From NCBI GenBank assembly GCA_024233215.1, contig JACKPW010000043.1, positions 1-25,206 of the forward strand: a DNA stretch of 25,206 nucleotides, in the 5' to 3' direction. Below are positions 14,174 through 21,553 of the stretch, one piece after another. Positions within the stretch are counted from its first letter, which is position 1, and the number at the start of each line of letters is the position of its first letter. Below the pieces are notes generated by a model. That model worked only from the letters and a program-made list of their open reading frames with translations, was not told the DNA's origin and did not search any database. The translations under genes were made by a program, and so were the position numbers. The DNA is from Verrucomicrobiales bacterium (GTDB taxonomy: Bacteria; Verrucomicrobiota; Verrucomicrobiia; Limisphaerales; J093).

Positions 14174-15670
14174 CTATTGGAAGGTCAGCTCCGAGCGGAT
14201 GCCGAACTTCTCCATGCGCTTGCGCAGCGTGGCCCGGGTGATCCCCAGGAGTCGGGCGGCCTGAACCTGGTTGCCGCCCGTCTCGAGCAGGGCGTTGCGG
14301 ACGAGTTCACGCTCCACGGCGGGGAGGACGCGGAGATCGCGTTGTTCCTTCGCCCACGCGAAGAGTTGTCGGGCCAGTTGGGCGACATCCGGGGGGGCCG
14401 GTTCCGCCGACGGATCCGCGGCCGGGGTGGGGATGCCGGCATCCTGTGCCTCCGGAGTGGCGGTTGCCGGCGGGCGGGGAAGCGGAGCGGTTCCGGCCGT
14501 CGCCGACCGCACTTCCTCCGGCAGATTCTCGGGCAGCACGGTGTCGCCCTTGGCCATCACCGTCGCGCGGCGGATGGCGTTCTCCAACTCCCGTACGTTG
14601 CCCGGCCAGCGAAACGCCTGCATCACGGCCACGGCCGCGTCGGAAAGCGACTTCCGTCGTCCGCGCGAGTCCTTGCCCAGTTTGCGCAGGAAGTAGTTGG
14701 CCAGCAAAGGGACATCGTCGCGTCGCTCCCGCAGGGGCGGCAGGTGGATGCGCACGACGTTGAGCCGGTAGAAGAGGTCCTCACGGAACCTGCGATCCGT
14801 GACGGCGCGTTCGAGATGCTGGTTCGTGGCGGCGATCACACGGACGTCGGCGTGGATGGTCTCGTTTCCACCGACCCGCTCAAAGGTCCCCGCCTGCAGC
14901 ACCCGGAGGATCTTGGTTTGCGTGGCCAGCGGCATGTCCCCGATTTCATCCAGGAAGATGGTGCCGCGGTGGCATTGCTCAAAGCGGCCGATGCGCTGCG
15001 CGGTGGCGCCGGTGAAGGACCCCTTTTCGTGGCCGAACAGTTCGCTCTCCAGCAGGTTCTCGGGAATGGCGGCACAATTGATCGCCACGAACGACTGCTT
15101 GGCGCGGCGGCTGTTCTGGTAGATCGCGCGGGCGACGAGCTCCTTGCCGGTCCCGCTTTCGCCAGTGATGAGCACCGTGGCATCGGAACCGGCCACCTGG
15201 CCCACGAGTTTGAACACCTCCTGCATGGCGCTGCTACGGCCCACGATGCCCAACTCGACATCCTCGGCGTCCAGTTCGGGTTCCACCGCGATGACCTGGC
15301 GCATCGCATGCGATGCCCGCAACGCCCGGGTGACGATCTCCTTGAGTTTCGGTACCTCGAACGGCTTGAGCAGATAATCGTAGGCTCCCAGCTTCATCGC
15401 CTCGATGGCCGCCTGCGTCGTGCCGTAGGCCGTCATCATGATGACAGGCAGCCGGGCATCGGCGATGCGGATTCGGCGCAACGTTTCGAGGCCGTTCATT
15501 CCACCCATGCGGATGTCCATGATCACGAGGTCGGGCTTGAATCGCGGCAGCAGGCGCAATCCCTCCTCGCCGCTGGACGCGGTGGCGAGTTCGATGTCGG
15601 GGGTGTCGAAGATCCGGCGGAACGAGTAGTGCATGTCCGCCTCGTCATCGATCAACAGAAGCTTGTCCAT
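14174..15670 (-). CDS. NtrC-family sigma-54-dependent response regulator
   Basis: A 498-residue transcription activator for sigma-54 promoters. Receiver domain 1-120: acidic pair Asp8-Asp9, phospho-acceptor Asp52 in 'VIMDIRMGGMNG', Thr80, Lys102 in 'YLLKPF'. AAA+ domain about 141-375: Walker A GESGTGKE (170-177), sigma-54 contact loop GSFTGA (217-222, Ser in place of the usual Ala of GAFTGA), Walker B 'GTIFLDEIGDM' (236-246), and the arginine-finger segment 'FREDLFYRLNV'. A Pro/Ala-rich linker precedes the Fis-type helix-turn-helix 'NQVQAARLLGITRATLRKRM' near the C-terminus. All elements needed for a working activator are present. No sensor kinase is adjacent, so it is an orphan here. The ATG at 15670 starts directly with the first receiver strand. 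Confidence 0.93.
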   Translation of the reverse strand: MDKLLLIDDEADMHYSFRRIFDTPDIELATASSGEEGLRLLPRFKPDLVIMDIRMGGMNGLETLRRIRIADARLPVIMMTAYGTTQAAIEAMKLGAYDYLLKPFEVPKLKEIVTRALRASHAMRQVIAVEPELDAEDVELGIVGRSSAMQEVFKLVGQVAGSDATVLITGESGTGKELVARAIYQNSRRAKQSFVAINCAAIPENLLESELFGHEKGSFTGATAQRIGRFEQCHRGTIFLDEIGDMPLATQTKILRVLQAGTFERVGGNETIHADVRVIAATNQHLERAVTDRRFREDLFYRLNVVRIHLPPLRERRDDVPLLANYFLRKLGKDSRGRRKSLSDAAVAVMQAFRWPGNVRELENAIRRATVMAKGDTVLPENLPEEVRSATAGTAPLPRPPATATPEAQDAGIPTPAADPSAEPAPPDVAQLARQLFAWAKEQRDLRVLPAVERELVRNALLETGGNQVQAARLLGITRATLRKRMEKFGIRSELTFQ

Positions 15671-15782
15671 AGGATGCGGGCGGGACCCGCTGCGGGAGCC
15701 GCCGCCCCTCTTAAAACACGAACCGCCGCGCTTGAACACCCGGAAACGCCGACAACTTGGATTTGAACCTGAACCCAGAACT

Positions 15783-15896
15783 AAACTTGAACCTAAACTT
15801 GAACTCTGCCCCAGGTCCCACTGGAACCGGGGTTCGGGTTCGGGTTTGAGTTTAAGTTCAGGTCTAAGTTTAGGTTCAAGTTTGGGTTTAAGTCGG
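15783..15896. repeat. Inverted hexamer repeat array between divergent genes (copy 2)
   Basis: On the right, 15831-15896 holds eleven hexamers of consensus RGTTYR. On the left, from about 15770 to 15813, the same units occur in reverse complement (GAACCT, AAACTT). An 18-bp block is perfectly inverted: AAACTTGAACCTAAACTT at 15783-15800 against 15866-15883. The whole can fold into a long imperfect hairpin. It ends 25 bp before the glycosyltransferase start and shares unit order with the array at 6045-6098. Confidence 0.7.
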
Positions 15897-15921
15897 GGGG
15901 AGGTGACGGCAGAATGAGCGT

Positions 15922-17553
15922 GTGACCGCCAGTGTGTTGAATCGTGATTTACGCCAAACCCGCTCGCCCTGGTGGCTGGCTGGATTGCTGCTGGCCGTCG
16001 CGGTGGCGTTTGCCCTGCGCCTGCCGCGGTTGGGCGAACGGCCGATGCACGCCGATGAATCGGTCCACGCGATCAAGTTCGTCCGGCTTCTGGATGAGGG
16101 GCGATACGCCTACGATCCTCACGAGTATCACGGCCCCTCGCTCTACTATTTCACGCTGCCGTTCGTCCTCGCCGCCGGGGAACGGACAGGCGACGAGGTG
16201 ACCGAAGCCACGCTTCGTCTGGTGCCGCTGGCGTTCGGGGTTGCGCTGATCCTGCTCCTGCCGTTGACCGGGTCTCTCCTGGGGCGCGGTGCCACGGTGG
16301 CGGCGGGGTTGCTGCTGGCGGTGTCGCCGGCGATGGTCTACTACAGCCGTTACTTCATCCACGAACTCCTCCTCGTCGTGTTCACCTGGCTGTGGATTGC
16401 CGGGGCCTGGCGTTGGTGGAAGAGCCGACGGCTTCCCTGGCTGCTGCTTTCAGGGGCGGCTTTGGGGCTGATGCATGCGACCAAGGAGACCTTCGTGTTC
16501 AACCTCGTGGCGGCCATGCCGGCGCTTGTGATCGCCTGGTGGTGGGAACGGAAGTCCATTCCTGACGGCTCCGACGTTCGCGGTGTATTCCCGGCGTTGG
16601 GTCTGGGGGCCCTGGTGGTGCTCGTGGTGTCCTTCCTGTTCTTCACCTCCTTCTTCACCCACGAGAAGGGGCTGTTGCAGGGACCGTTGGATTCCATTCG
16701 CACTTACGTTCCCTGGATCACGCGGGCGGGCGGGGAATCGCCGCATGTGCATCCGTGGTCCTTCTACTTCGAGCGACTGCTCTGGTGGCGGCACGGAGAG
16801 GGGCCGGTGTTTACCGAGTTGTTCGTGGCGGTACTGGCCTTGGTGGGAATGGTGGCGGCGTTCACCCGGCGGGGTCTGGGAAGCGACAGTTGCACGGCGT
16901 TTATCCGGTTCCTCGCTCTTTACACGCTGACGCTGATGGCGATCTACACGGTGATCAGCTACAAGACACCCTGGTGTCTGCTGGGCTGGTATCACGGCAT
17001 CGTGCTGCTGGCGGGCGTGGGCGTGGCGGCGTTGTGGCAATGGCTGCGACCGGTCCGGGCGAAGGTCGTGCTGACGGTGGGCTTGCTGGCGGGCGTGGCC
17101 CACCTTTCGCAGGAGGCCTGCCGGGCGGCGTTCACCTATGCCGCGGAACCGGCGAATCCCTGGGTCTACGCGCACACCTCGCGCGATCTGCTGAGGTTGG
17201 TGGAACGGGTTCAAGGCGTGGCGGGCCATCACCCCGATCCGGGCCGGATGGTGGTGAAAGTGGTCGCGCCGGGGGGCGATTACTGGCCGTTGCCCTGGTA
17301 CCTGCGCAACCTGCCGAACGTGGGCTATTACGCCGCCGTGCCGGAGGATCCGTTCGCCGACGCCGTGATCATGGGCTCACGCATTTCCGTGCCGCTCGAT
17401 GACATGTCGGAGAAGAAATGGATCATGGCGGGTTATTACAACCTCCGGCCGAAGGTGTTCCTGTCCTTCTATCCGAAGTTCGACCTCTGGAGATCCTACA
17501 TCGAGTCGTTGCCGCCGCCAGTGGATGAGGATGAGGATGAGGACGGGGAATAG
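15922..17553 (+). CDS. GT39-like membrane glycosyltransferase (TIGR03663/Agl23-type)
   Basis: A 543-residue polytopic membrane protein resembling dolichyl-phosphate-mannose-type (GT-C fold) transferases, in particular the 'flippase activity-associated' TIGR03663 group. An acidic pair in the first outer loop, Asp45-Glu46 in 'MHADESVHAIKF', is where GT-C enzymes keep their catalytic acid; 'DPHEYHGPSLYYFTLP' (about 65-80) and 'YSRYFIHELLLV' are typical of the group. About ten hydrophobic segments lie between residues 18 and 390, followed by a soluble C-terminal part. It probably transfers a sugar from a polyprenyl-phosphate donor on the outer side of the membrane; the acceptor is unknown. It starts with GTG at 15922. 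The last residues, DEDEDEDGE, come from a GATGAG repeat shared with the convergent gene, with which it overlaps by 58 bp. Confidence 0.85.
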   Translation: MTASVLNRDLRQTRSPWWLAGLLLAVAVAFALRLPRLGERPMHADESVHAIKFVRLLDEGRYAYDPHEYHGPSLYYFTLPFVLAAGERTGDEVTEATLRLVPLAFGVALILLLPLTGSLLGRGATVAAGLLLAVSPAMVYYSRYFIHELLLVVFTWLWIAGAWRWWKSRRLPWLLLSGAALGLMHATKETFVFNLVAAMPALVIAWWWERKSIPDGSDVRGVFPALGLGALVVLVVSFLFFTSFFTHEKGLLQGPLDSIRTYVPWITRAGGESPHVHPWSFYFERLLWWRHGEGPVFTELFVAVLALVGMVAAFTRRGLGSDSCTAFIRFLALYTLTLMAIYTVISYKTPWCLLGWYHGIVLLAGVGVAALWQWLRPVRAKVVLTVGLLAGVAHLSQEACRAAFTYAAEPANPWVYAHTSRDLLRLVERVQGVAGHHPDPGRMVVKVVAPGGDYWPLPWYLRNLPNVGYYAAVPEDPFADAVIMGSRISVPLDDMSEKKWIMAGYYNLRPKVFLSFYPKFDLWRSYIESLPPPVDEDEDEDGE

Positions 17554-18641
17554 CCGGGCGGGTCGGTTGAGGGCGCCGGGGTCGCGCCTTTCATGTGGAT
17601 AAGATGACTGATTTGCGTGCGTGCCATTTGCCGCACGGGGCGGACCCCCCCTCCCTGTTCGAAGAGCCAGTCGTTGCCGTATCTCTGGAGCAGTTCCTCG
17701 GGCACTTTGACCACGTACGGGTCAGCCGATTCGATCCGCTGCAGCAAAGCCAGGTCGTCGCGGCGTGAAATCCCTGCGAAGAGGTGCGTGGCCACCCAGC
17801 GCAACTGGGGGTCCTCGTCATGCTCCATGACCTCACGATAGGCGGCTTGCGCCGACTCGTCCCTCCGCAAGGCGCGGGCAAGTGTCAGGCACTTGCGCTG
17901 AATCGTGGACTCGGGTTGGCCCCATTCCTGGAGCGTTTCGAGCGTGATTGGCTGCGCCTCGGCCAGGGCCAGCAGGCAGACACGGAAGAAGGAGGTTCGG
18001 AAGGTCAAGAAGGGATTGCTGCCTGACGGGAAGAGTTCACTTGCGTCCAAGCTCCTCCAGGCCGAATCCAATGAACCGAGAATGGCGGCGAGCTTCTCCT
18101 TTCCCAGTTCGTTGGAGGTGTCGGTGCGAAGGAGATACGCGGCGGCGTATCGAGGTCCCCAGGATGCGTGCTGAAGACAGGGTTCAACCGGCTTCCAGAG
18201 GTCCTCGTTCAAGCGGCATCCGTGAAGCGCTTTGAGAGCCCGGTTGATGACACCGCGATTGTCCGACACCAGCAGTTTTGCAGCCTCGCGCTGGTCCTTG
18301 ATTGCGCGCAGGTAGATCGACGATCCGTAGCTCTGGCCAACGCGGCCGTATTGTGCGAGGGCGACCTGCAACAATAACGCCCGGGCACTGTCCGTGTCTT
18401 CCTCACCGAGCAACCGGATGGCCTCGTAGCGGGTTGCCGACGAGCGGAACAGACTCTGGATGATCTTCGGTTGCTGCTCCAGGGGCGCCGGGTCGGGTGG
18501 CTCGGCGGAAGCCTGCCAGGCGAGGACCGAACTGGCACAGGCGACCAACGCGAGCGAAAGGGCGCGTGTTACCCGTCCCCATTGTCGAGTCGCTGCGGTG
18601 ACCGGGCGATCCTGGAACGGGCAATCCTCACAGGCGGTCAT
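17496..18641 (-). CDS. HEAT-like repeat protein with N-terminal membrane segment
   Basis: A 381-residue protein of unknown function. A short Cys-containing N-terminus (MTACEDCPFQ) precedes a hydrophobic stretch 'ALSLALVACASSVLAWQASA' (about 27-46), probably an anchor or signal sequence. The rest is alpha-helical with HEAT-like pairs such as 'RYEAIRLLGEEDTDSARALLLQ' split by turns, 'PRYAAAYLLRTD' and 'PQLRWVATHLFAG'. HEAT repeats usually mediate protein contacts. A strong GGAGGAG ribosome-binding site lies about 8 bp before the ATG at 18641. It begins 24 bp after the metX stop, so it is probably in the same transcript. The C-terminal tail SSSSSSSTGGG is the antisense of the neighbour's acidic tail; the overlap (17496-17553) suggests one of the two genes has been extended by loss of its stop. 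Confidence 0.7.
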   Translation of the reverse strand: MTACEDCPFQDRPVTAATRQWGRVTRALSLALVACASSVLAWQASAEPPDPAPLEQQPKIIQSLFRSSATRYEAIRLLGEEDTDSARALLLQVALAQYGRVGQSYGSSIYLRAIKDQREAAKLLVSDNRGVINRALKALHGCRLNEDLWKPVEPCLQHASWGPRYAAAYLLRTDTSNELGKEKLAAILGSLDSAWRSLDASELFPSGSNPFLTFRTSFFRVCLLALAEAQPITLETLQEWGQPESTIQRKCLTLARALRRDESAQAAYREVMEHDEDPQLRWVATHLFAGISRRDDLALLQRIESADPYVVKVPEELLQRYGNDWLFEQGGGVRPVRQMARTQISHLIHMKGATPAPSTDPPGYSPSSSSSSSTGGGNDSM

Positions 18642-18665
18642 GGCAGAATCTCCTCCACCGGCGGC

Positions 18666-19817
18666 CTACCGCGCCAGTGCTTGGTTGATGTGCGGGGCGA
18701 ACAGGCGGGGTTCGAGCAGGAAGGAGTCATGGCCCTTGTCCGAATGGACGGTCAACCACATCACCGGCACATGCGCGTGCTTCAGGCGCTTGACCAGTTT
18801 CTGCTGTTCCTCCGGCGGGAAGGAGAGGTCGGAATCGATGCTGAAGACCAGCCATTCCTGGTCCCGACAGCGCGCATACACCGCGTGGCAATCCTCGGCG
18901 TCGGATTCCCTCACCACGTCGAACCACTGCCAGGCATCGACGATGCGCAGATACGTGTTGGCATCGAACCGGCTTGTGAACTTGTTGCCCTGATGGAGCA
19001 TGTAGGACTCCACCGGATGGTTCATCTCGTACCAGCCATGCGGGGGTTTGTGGCTTACGACCTCGCCGCGGGCGCGTTCGCGCAGGTCGTCCAGGGAAAC
19101 GAAGGTCTTGTGCGCAATCCGCCGCGCGAGGGCGAGTCCCACCGACGGTGCCGGCCCGTCATAATACTCCCCCCCCTTGAAGTGGGGATCCGCTTCGATC
19201 GCCGTGATCTGTTCGAAGTTGATGATTCGCTGGTAGATGGTGGTTTCGGCTCCCGTGCCAATGGGGATGACCACACGCACCCGGTCCGGGTACCGCGCCG
19301 CGGTGAGGATGCTGAGGTAACCCCCGATGGAGGCGCCAATCACAGCCCGGAGTTGCCGTACCCCCAGATGATCCAGCAGGCGCATCTGGGAATCGACGAT
19401 GTCGCTCATCCGAAGCACCGGGAAGGAGGAACCCCAGGGCCGGCCGGTGTCCGGGTTGATGGATGCCGGCCCCGTGGATCCGTAGCAGCCGCCGAGGTAA
19501 TTCACGCAAACGACGCAGAGCTTGCGGGTGTCCAGCGCCAGACCCGGCCCGATGAAACCGCTCCACCAGCCGTCATGCAGCTCGGAAATCCAGCGATCCC
19601 CCACGCCGGGAACGGACCGGTTGAGGCCCGCCGCATGCTGGCATCCGGTCATGGCGTGGTAAACCAGCACCACGTTCGAGCGGTCAGCGTTCATTTCGCC
19701 GTACGTTTCGTACGCCAGCGTAAAGCGCTCCAGCGCGCCGCCGACCCGCAATTGCAGCGGTCGGGCAGGATCGTTGAACTCGATGAACTGGGTTTGTACT
19801 TTGCCGATCTTCTTCAT
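18666..19817 (-). CDS. metX: Homoserine O-acyltransferase (MetX-like)
   Basis: A 383-residue alpha/beta hydrolase-fold enzyme that acylates homoserine, normally with acetyl-CoA, as the first committed step of methionine synthesis. The triad is visible: Ser163 in 'VIGASIGGYLS', Asp330 in 'FSIDSDLSFPPEEQ', His363 in 'DKGHDSFLLE'. The substrate segment 'NYLGGCYGSTGPASINPDTG' (106-125) and 'RVVIPIGTGAETT' match MetX. Some MetX homologues use succinyl-CoA or serve serine acylation, and sequence alone does not settle this. It follows metY on the same strand but is separated from it by 378 bp of structured, repeat-like DNA, so it may have its own leader. The ATG at 19817 opens the family's usual N-terminus. 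It probably also drives the HEAT-like gene downstream. Confidence 0.88.
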   Translation of the reverse strand: MKKIGKVQTQFIEFNDPARPLQLRVGGALERFTLAYETYGEMNADRSNVVLVYHAMTGCQHAAGLNRSVPGVGDRWISELHDGWWSGFIGPGLALDTRKLCVVCVNYLGGCYGSTGPASINPDTGRPWGSSFPVLRMSDIVDSQMRLLDHLGVRQLRAVIGASIGGYLSILTAARYPDRVRVVIPIGTGAETTIYQRIINFEQITAIEADPHFKGGEYYDGPAPSVGLALARRIAHKTFVSLDDLRERARGEVVSHKPPHGWYEMNHPVESYMLHQGNKFTSRFDANTYLRIVDAWQWFDVVRESDAEDCHAVYARCRDQEWLVFSIDSDLSFPPEEQQKLVKRLKHAHVPVMWLTVHSDKGHDSFLLEPRLFAPHINQALAR

Positions 19818-19837
19818 CTTCCGGGTGGCCCAAAGGG

Positions 19838-19907
19838 AGGAGCCGACGTTGCAGGCTCCGGCGGGGTTTTAGGGGCACGGCCCCTGCCGGGAAAGGAAAA
19901 ACCCCGC
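19838..19907 (-). promoter_or_regulatory. Structured leader upstream of metX
   Basis: Two stable hairpins lie 20-90 bp before the metX start: 19838-19858 (GGAGCC/GGCTCC) and 19861-19907, an outer 10-bp stem (GCGGGGTTTT/AAAACCCCGC) enclosing GGGGC-ACG-GCCCC. This could be a cis-regulatory RNA element or a dispersed repeat. I could not match it to a SAM or SAH riboswitch consensus. Confidence 0.4.
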
Positions 19908-20022
19908 CCGTGCCGCCGGCTTCGGCAGCCCGCCTTGGGCGATACCAGTCGAGACCATCGGCGGTTCATGGGGGAAAGCAGCGCCACTGAGCCGTCACAG
20001 TTCAGTTCCTTTCAGAAGGCAA

Positions 20023-20150
20023 CGAAGGAAACCAAGAGGAGCCGGCGCTTGGGGGCGCATTGTCGAGCGCGCCGCCATCGCATGGAATGTTGGCCGGTTC
20101 CTGGTTTCCCCTGGCGTGATCCTGCTTCGGTCCCGCCTTGGTTTCCTTCG
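20023..20150. repeat. Intergenic element with 14-bp inverted ends
   Basis: CGAAGGAAACCAAG at 20023-20036 is perfectly inverted at 20137-20150, enclosing 100 bp, in the metY-metX gap. The interior has no gene I can support. This resembles a short dispersed repeat or MITE; no other copy is in the window. The rest of the 19818-20195 gap contains only the metX leader hairpins. Confidence 0.5.
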
Positions 20151-20195
20151 CATGCCTCTGTGGGCCCTGGATCGAGACGGATGAGTCCCTCCGGT

Positions 20196-21479
20196 TCAGG
20201 CCTGTTCGAGGGCCTGATCGATGTCTGCGAGAATATCGTCGATGTTCTCGATGCCGATGCTGAGACGCACGAGTTCCGGCGTGATCCCGCCGGCCTTCTG
20301 CGCCTCGGCATTGAGCTGGGAGTGGGTCGTGGTGGCCGGATGGATCGCCAGACTGCGGGCATCCCCCACGTTGGCCAGATGGGAGAGGAGTTGGAGCGAG
20401 TCGATGAATTTGCTTCCCGCCACCGCTCCGCCCTTGATGCCGAACACCACCATGGAACCCCCCTTGCCCCGCAGGTACTTCTGGTTGAGCGCATACATGG
20501 GGTCGTCCTCCAGACCCGGGAATCGTACCCAGGCGACCTTCCTGTGGGCCTTGAGATGCTGCGCCACGGCCAGGGCGTTGCGGCAATGCTGTTCCATGCG
20601 CAGGGGCAGGGTCTCGATGCCCTGCAGGAACATCCAGGAATTGTCCGGCGAGATGCAGGCCCCCAGGTTGCGGAGCGGCACCGTTCGCATGCGCAGAATG
20701 AAGGCCAGCGGTGCCAACATCTCGGGCAGGTCATGCCCCCAACGCAGGCCGTGGTAGGAATTGTCGGGGTTGTCGTAAAGCGGATGCTTTCCGGCGTTCC
20801 ACTTGAAGGCGCCGCTGTCGACCACCACCCCGCCAATGCCCGTGCCGTGCCCGCTGAACCACTTCGTCAGCGAATGCACCACAATGTCCGCGCCGTGCTT
20901 CAACGGTTGGGTCAGGTAGGGCGTCGAGAAGGTGGCATCGACGATCAGCGGCAGGCCGTGGGCATGGGCAATCTTCGCCACGGCCTCCAGGTCCGTCACC
21001 TCGAGAGCCGGGTTTGACACCGTCTCGCAGAACAAGGCCCGGGTCTTGTCGTCGATGGCCCTGGCGAAATTCTCGGGATCGTTGGAATCGACGAACTTCG
21101 TGGTGATTCCCAAGGCCGGGAGGATGTCGTTGAACTGGGTGTAGGTGCCGCCGTAGAGGTTCCGGGCGCTGACGATGTTGTCCCCCGCCTGGGCCAGATT
21201 GATCACTGAGTAGAAGATCCCACTGGTACCCGAGGCCACCCCGAGACCCGCCATTTCATGGGCCCCCTCCAACAGGGCGACGCGCTTTTCCAGCACATCG
21301 GTGGTGGGGTTCATCAGGCGGGTGTAGATGTTGCCCAGCTCCTTCAGGGCAAAGAGGTTGGCGGCATGTTCCGTGTTTTTGAAGACATAGGAACTGGTGC
21401 GATAGACGGGAACGGCGCGGGAAAGGGTCGTCGGATCCGGCTGATGGCCCCCGTGCAGACAAAGTGTTTCAAAATTCAT
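20196..21479 (-). CDS. metY: O-acetylhomoserine sulfhydrylase (MetY-like)
   Basis: A 427-residue PLP enzyme of the Cys/Met metabolism family that replaces the acyl group of O-acetylhomoserine with sulfide to give homocysteine. The PLP lysine is Lys206 in 'VVHSLTKWFSGHGTGIGG'; Asp181 in 'LIVDATFSTPYL' would hold the pyridine nitrogen; 'NIYTRLMNPTTDVLEKRVA' and 'SGTSGIFYSV' are cofactor and subunit-contact motifs. The length (about 430, longer than the roughly 390 of MetB/MetC) and the 'FETLCLHGG' start favour MetY. The ATG at 21479 is used; a TTG two codons upstream is possible. It lies upstream of metX on the same strand, so the two together give direct sulfhydrylation. Confidence 0.93.
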   Translation of the reverse strand: MNFETLCLHGGHQPDPTTLSRAVPVYRTSSYVFKNTEHAANLFALKELGNIYTRLMNPTTDVLEKRVALLEGAHEMAGLGVASGTSGIFYSVINLAQAGDNIVSARNLYGGTYTQFNDILPALGITTKFVDSNDPENFARAIDDKTRALFCETVSNPALEVTDLEAVAKIAHAHGLPLIVDATFSTPYLTQPLKHGADIVVHSLTKWFSGHGTGIGGVVVDSGAFKWNAGKHPLYDNPDNSYHGLRWGHDLPEMLAPLAFILRMRTVPLRNLGACISPDNSWMFLQGIETLPLRMEQHCRNALAVAQHLKAHRKVAWVRFPGLEDDPMYALNQKYLRGKGGSMVVFGIKGGAVAGSKFIDSLQLLSHLANVGDARSLAIHPATTTHSQLNAEAQKAGGITPELVRLSIGIENIDDILADIDQALEQA

Positions 21480-21553
21480 ACGCAACCTATCCTACATACT
21501 CAGGATTAGACTCTGCAACCGTGATTTTGAGGTTTGTTGGTGGGGGAACGCGG

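Noticed and set aside
14135..15766. 543-codon plus-strand ORF
   Set aside because: Exact antisense of the sigma-54 regulator, whose catalytic motifs are complete.
19818..20195. SAM or SAH riboswitch upstream of metX
   Set aside because: I looked for known consensus cores and found only generic hairpins, so no riboswitch class is claimed.
20002..20586. 194-codon minus-strand ORF ending in the metY-metX gap
   Set aside because: Out of frame with metY over most of its length and continuing into repeat-like DNA; no start signal or motif supports it.
18471..21017. 848-codon plus-strand ORF
   Set aside because: Antisense to the HEAT-like gene, metX and metY, all with intact motifs; it also spans their intergenic gap.
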